This document shows, in pieces, positions 6,411 to 8,543 of a stretch of 8,543 nucleotides of DNA. Each line of letters begins with the position of its first letter. Positions within the stretch are counted from its first letter, which is position 1. The stretch is from assembly GCA_030040475.1 (NCBI GenBank), contig JASHTQ010000399.1, forward strand, positions 1 through 8,543, read 5' to 3'. Made by a program: the position numbers and the translations under genes. Below the pieces are notes generated by a model. The model had not been told where the DNA came from. It saw only the letters and a program-made list of their open reading frames with translations, and searched no databases. This DNA is from Streptosporangiaceae bacterium. Lineage in GTDB: Bacteria > Actinomycetota > Actinomycetes > Streptosporangiales > Streptosporangiaceae.

Positions 6411-7205
6411 TCAGGATGTCTTTCGCTTGAAGAGCACGGTCTCCGCGGCGAAGGCGATCGCGATGATTCCCGCCAGTTCGGCGAGCGCCAGCCCGAGGTG
6501 ATCGCCGGGGGGCATTCCGGCGAGGAAGGCGCGGATGCAGTCAATCGCCTGGCTGAGCGGCTGGTTCTCGACGACGACACGCAGCCAGGCGGGCATGGTG
6601 TCGGTGGGGACGAGCGCGTTGCTGAGGAAGACCGGGATGATGATGACGGCGGCAACCTGCTGGACGACCTCGACGCTCCTGCCGAGCAGCCCGATGACGG
6701 CGGCGATCCAGGACAGGGCGAAGGTCGCGAGCAGCGTCATGCCGATGGCAGCCGCCCACGCGCCGGGTCCGGCGTGACTGCGGAAGCCGATGAGCAGGCC
6801 GAAGCCGATGGTGGCGGCCAGCCCGATGAGGGAACGGGGCAGGTCGGAGACGACATGCCCGGCGACAACGGCGGACTTTGCCATCGGGAGGGTGCGGAAG
6901 CGGTCGACGACGCCTTGTAGCATGTCGGAGGCAACGCCGAGGGCGGTCGTGACGGCGGCGAACCCGGCCATCACGATGAAGATCCCGGGCAGTACGAAGT
7001 CGAGATAGTCCTGCCGGGTACCGGTTTTGATCGCGCCGCCGATGAAGAAGTCCATGATCGTCAGCGTCAGCACCGGCTGCAGCGTGACGGTGACGAGCTG
7101 GTCAGGGTCTGCTCGGATGTGGCGCAGGCTGCGCTTGACCATCTCGAAGTAGTCGCTCAGCACCCACCAGCGAGATGGCGGGCGGTCCGCGGCGGCAGCG
7201 CTCAT
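6411..7205 (-). CDS. ABC-2 type exporter permease, DrrB-like
   Basis: A 264-residue membrane protein, second gene of the exporter operon. About six hydrophobic helices are visible near residues 38-57, 69-90, 112-137, 147-170, 176-197 and 238-258. The conserved FVLPGIFI...F segment (70-82) and the cytoplasmic loop DMLQGVVDRFRTLPM (94-108) are typical of the DrrB/ABC-2 drug- and lipid-export family. Its ATG at 7205 overlaps the ATPase stop as ATGA, so it should be co-translated with the DrrA-like subunit. By family knowledge such pairs export drugs, antibiotics or complex lipids, often conferring self-resistance; the substrate here is unknown. The protein ends with a basic KRKTS tail. Confidence 0.93.
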   Translation of the reverse strand: MSAAAADRPPSRWWVLSDYFEMVKRSLRHIRADPDQLVTVTLQPVLTLTIMDFFIGGAIKTGTRQDYLDFVLPGIFIVMAGFAAVTTALGVASDMLQGVVDRFRTLPMAKSAVVAGHVVSDLPRSLIGLAATIGFGLLIGFRSHAGPGAWAAAIGMTLLATFALSWIAAVIGLLGRSVEVVQQVAAVIIIPVFLSNALVPTDTMPAWLRVVVENQPLSQAIDCIRAFLAGMPPGDHLGLALAELAGIIAIAFAAETVLFKRKTS

Positions 7206-8167
7206 CGGGCGGCCTCCTGCGTGTCGGCCGGCTGTCCGGCGTGGTCATGGCCGGTGAGGGCGAAGTAGACGTCGTCAAGGCCCGGCGTCCGGACCTGGTA
7301 GTCGACCGGCTCGATGCCGGAGTGCTCGATTGCCAGCAGGAGCCGGGCGAGGTCGGCGGGGCGGTCGCCGATGGCAATGCGGATCCGGTTGCCGTCGAGG
7401 GTTGCCTCGAACGCGCTGAGCTGGGGAGCAAGCTGCCGTGCCTCGGCCGCGGACGCCAGGGTGAACTCGGCATGACGGCCGCCGGTGCGGGCCTTGAGCT
7501 CGGCCGGGGTGCCCCGGGCGATGACCCGGCCGCCGTCGATAAAGGTGACCCGGTCGGCCAGGGCGTCGGCTTCGTCGAGGTACTGAGTCGTCAGCAGGAC
7601 CGTGGTGCCGTCCTGGACGAGCCCGCGGATGACGCCCCAGAGCGCGAGCCGGCTGGCCGGGTCGAGTCCGGTCGTGGGCTCGTCGAGGAAGAGGATGGAC
7701 GGGCGGCCGATCAGGCTGACGGCGAGGTCGAGCTTGCGGCGCATCCCGCCGGAGTAACTGCGCACAACCTTGCCCGCGGCGTCGGCCAGATCGAAACGCT
7801 CCAGCAGTTCGGCCGTGCGCTGCCTGGTTGTGTGCCGGGAGAGGCGATGGAGCCTGGCGAACATGTTCAGGTTCACTCGCCCGCTGAGTTTCTCGTCGAC
7901 CGCCGACGCCTGGTTCGCCACCCCGATGAGCGCCTGGACGCGGTCCGGCTCGGTCAGCACGTCGAAGCCGCCGACCCGCGCCGTGCCGCGGTCCGGGCGC
8001 AGCAGGGTCGACAGGATACGCAGGGCGGTCGTCTTGCCTGCCCCGTTCGGGCCGAGCAGCGCCACGACCGTCCCGCCGGAGACCTCGAGGTCGATGTCGA
8101 AGATGCCGGCCGTCGCGCCGTAGGCCTTCGTCAGGCCCGACGCCGAGATGGCAGCCGATGCCGCCAC
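7202..8167 (-). CDS. DrrA-like daunorubicin-resistance-family ABC exporter ATPase
   Basis: A 321-residue ATPase energising the adjacent permease. Seen: Walker A GPNGAGKTT (39-47), Q-loop Gln86 in NQASAVDEKLSGR (the DrrA-typical context), signature YSGGMRRKLDLA (138-149), Walker B ILFLDE (158-163), and TTQYLDEADALADRV (193-207). Gln195 occupies the place of the switch histidine, a hallmark of the DrrA subfamily. A C-terminal regulatory extension ends with TPGLDDVYFALTGH, also a DrrA feature. The GTG at 8167 is the first usable start in frame; GGAG lies 9 nt upstream. No ATG or GTG precedes it in frame close by. Expression is probably controlled by the divergent TetR-family protein through the dyads at 8201-8259. 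Confidence 0.95.
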   Translation of the reverse strand: MAASAAISASGLTKAYGATAGIFDIDLEVSGGTVVALLGPNGAGKTTALRILSTLLRPDRGTARVGGFDVLTEPDRVQALIGVANQASAVDEKLSGRVNLNMFARLHRLSRHTTRQRTAELLERFDLADAAGKVVRSYSGGMRRKLDLAVSLIGRPSILFLDEPTTGLDPASRLALWGVIRGLVQDGTTVLLTTQYLDEADALADRVTFIDGGRVIARGTPAELKARTGGRHAEFTLASAAEARQLAPQLSAFEATLDGNRIRIAIGDRPADLARLLLAIEHSGIEPVDYQVRTPGLDDVYFALTGHDHAGQPADTQEAAR

Positions 8168-8169
8168 CG

Positions 8170-8190
8170 CTACCTGCTCCGCTCGGTCAT
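8170..8190 (-). CDS. Six-codon leader mini-ORF (MTERSR) ahead of the DrrA-like gene
   Basis: An ATG at 8190 is preceded by AAAGGA at about 5 nt spacing, a better ribosome-binding site than that of the ATPase. It opens a frame MTERSR that stops at a TAG (8172-8170), leaving 2 nt before the ATPase GTG at 8167. The two frames differ. It could couple translation to the ATPase by termination-reinitiation, or mark an ancestral or sequencing frameshift at the start of drrA. The reading is direct; translation is inferred. Confidence 0.4.
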   Translation of the reverse strand: MTERSR

Positions 8191-8200
8191 CAGGTTCCTT

Positions 8201-8215
8201 TCGTACGGTGTGCGA
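8201..8215. promoter_or_regulatory. Operator-like dyad 1 (imperfect)
   Basis: TCGTACGGTGTGCGA matches TCGTA-N5-TACGA with one mismatch in the right arm. The flanks extend the symmetry to TTTCG...CGAAA (8199-8217). It lies in the exporter leader, downstream of the predicted transcription start and just before the mini-ORF ribosome-binding site. Likely bound by the divergent TetR-family protein. Confidence 0.55.
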
Positions 8216-8217
8216 AA

Positions 8218-8245
8218 TTGTCGTACGTCATACGACTAATATAAT
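8218..8245 (+). promoter_or_regulatory. Probable promoter of the TetR-family gene
   Basis: TTGTCG (8218-8223, 4 of 6 to the -35 consensus) and a perfect TATAAT (8240-8245) are separated by 16 bp. Transcription would start at about 8252-8255, at most a few bases before the ATG at 8260, implying a leaderless or nearly leaderless mRNA. No ribosome-binding site precedes that ATG. Dyads 2 and 3 overlap the promoter, consistent with autoregulation. Confidence 0.55.
8221..8235. promoter_or_regulatory. Operator-like dyad 2 (perfect)
   Basis: TCGTACGTCATACGA is a perfect TCGTA/TACGA inverted repeat with a 5-bp spacer, extended by one more matching pair (G/C). It sits between the -35 and -10 boxes of the regulator promoter and at the predicted exporter transcription start, so occupancy would block both directions. 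Confidence 0.65.
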
Positions 8246-8266
8246 CGTACCCGATACGAATGCCAG
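8238..8266 (-). promoter_or_regulatory. Probable promoter of the DrrAB-like operon
   Basis: On the minus strand a CTGGCA -35-like box (8266-8261, 4 of 6 to consensus) and a TATATT -10 box (8243-8238) are 17 bp apart. Transcription would start near 8231. The -35 falls inside the regulator's first codons and the -10 overlaps the opposite promoter's -10. Assigned by eye from consensus only. Confidence 0.4.
8245..8259. promoter_or_regulatory. Operator-like dyad 3 (perfect)
   Basis: TCGTACCCGATACGA is a perfect TCGTA/TACGA inverted repeat with a 5-bp spacer. It begins on the last base of the regulator's -10 box and ends on the base before its ATG. It also lies between the -35 and -10 boxes of the exporter promoter. 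Confidence 0.65.
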
Positions 8267-8543
8267 CCGATACCGCAGACACCACGCTGATCTGGCTGCG
8301 TCCGGAGCCGTCGGGACGCAAGCCCCGATACACCCGTGCCGAGATCGCCCGCACCGCCGTCGGCATCGCCGACAGCGAGGGGTTTGCCGCGGTGACGATG
8401 AAGCGCATCGCGGCCGAGCTCGGCGCCGGCACGATGACGCTGTACTACTACGTGCGCAACAAGGCCGACATCGTCGCCCTCATGCAGGACGCGATCTTCG
8501 CGGACGTCCTCGTCCCCGCGGGCGAGTTCCCCGCGGGCTGGCG
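8260..8543 (+). CDS. TetR-family transcriptional repressor, N-terminal part (cut by window end)
   Basis: The first 94 codons of a TetR-family regulator, running off the window. After a leader with WLRPEPSGRKPRYTRAEIARTA comes the helix-turn-helix domain: IADSEGFAAVTMKRIAAELG (36-55) and AGTMTLYYYVRNKADIVALM (56-75). This N-terminus resembles TetR proteins that carry the tetracycline-repressor-type C-terminal domain and control drug exporters, but the ligand domain is not in view. The ATG at 8260 is the first start after an in-frame TAA (8242-8244). It is divergent from the exporter operon and abuts the dyad cluster, so it probably represses both itself and the exporter until a ligand binds. 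The mRNA appears leaderless. Confidence 0.92.
   Translation, partial: MPADTADTTLIWLRPEPSGRKPRYTRAEIARTAVGIADSEGFAAVTMKRIAAELGAGTMTLYYYVRNKADIVALMQDAIFADVLVPAGEFPAGW

Noticed and set aside
8190..8432. Minus-strand open frame of 80 codons antisense to the TetR gene
   Set aside because: Overlaps the conserved helix-turn-helix coding region and the operator/promoter region; no motif of its own.

Overview
The window is very GC-rich, has GTG as well as ATG starts, tightly overlapped genes, a Tat-type lipoprotein signal and a TetR-controlled DrrAB-like exporter. This points to a high-GC actinobacterium (Streptomyces, Streptosporangiales or a relative); I cannot name the species from the sequence. 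No RNA gene, insertion sequence, CRISPR array or phage gene was found. The many long open frames antisense to the genes are GC-driven shadows.

Right end (about 6411-8543): a divergent regulator/exporter module. A TetR-family repressor gene (plus strand, cut by the window edge) faces a two-gene operon on the minus strand that encodes a DrrA-type ATPase and a DrrB-type ABC-2 permease. About 90 bases between the two start codons hold overlapping divergent promoters and three copies of a 15-bp dyad, TCGTA-N5-TACGA. These are probably the repressor's operators. The repressor mRNA looks leaderless, and the exporter mRNA carries a six-codon mini-ORF ending 2 nt before the ATPase start.

Middle (about 6061-6410): about 350 bp with no convincing gene. 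It holds several short hairpins, a 7-bp inverted repeat around an A8/T8 tract, and a perfect TATAAT -10 box that probably drives the next operon.

Left part (1-6060): a six-gene minus-strand operon. In transcription order it encodes a Tat lipoprotein solute-binding protein (SBP_bac_5 family), two DppB/DppC-type permeases, two DppD/DppF-type ATPases and a fold-type-I (class V) aminotransferase whose C-terminus lies outside the window. Every junction is a 4-base ATGA or GTGA overlap, so the genes should be translationally coupled. The layout says that a peptide- or amine-like solute is captured outside the membrane, imported with ATP, and possibly transaminated by the last enzyme.

The most interesting point is that aminotransferase. 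From memory of family sequences it resembles pyridoxamine-pyruvate aminotransferase more than ordinary alanine-glyoxylate aminotransferases. In particular, a Gly-Glu-Ala occupies the place of the usual phosphate-contacting Ser-Gly-Thr. If that holds, the operon may be an uptake and transamination route for a vitamin B6 vitamer or a related amine. This is inference and needs an alignment.
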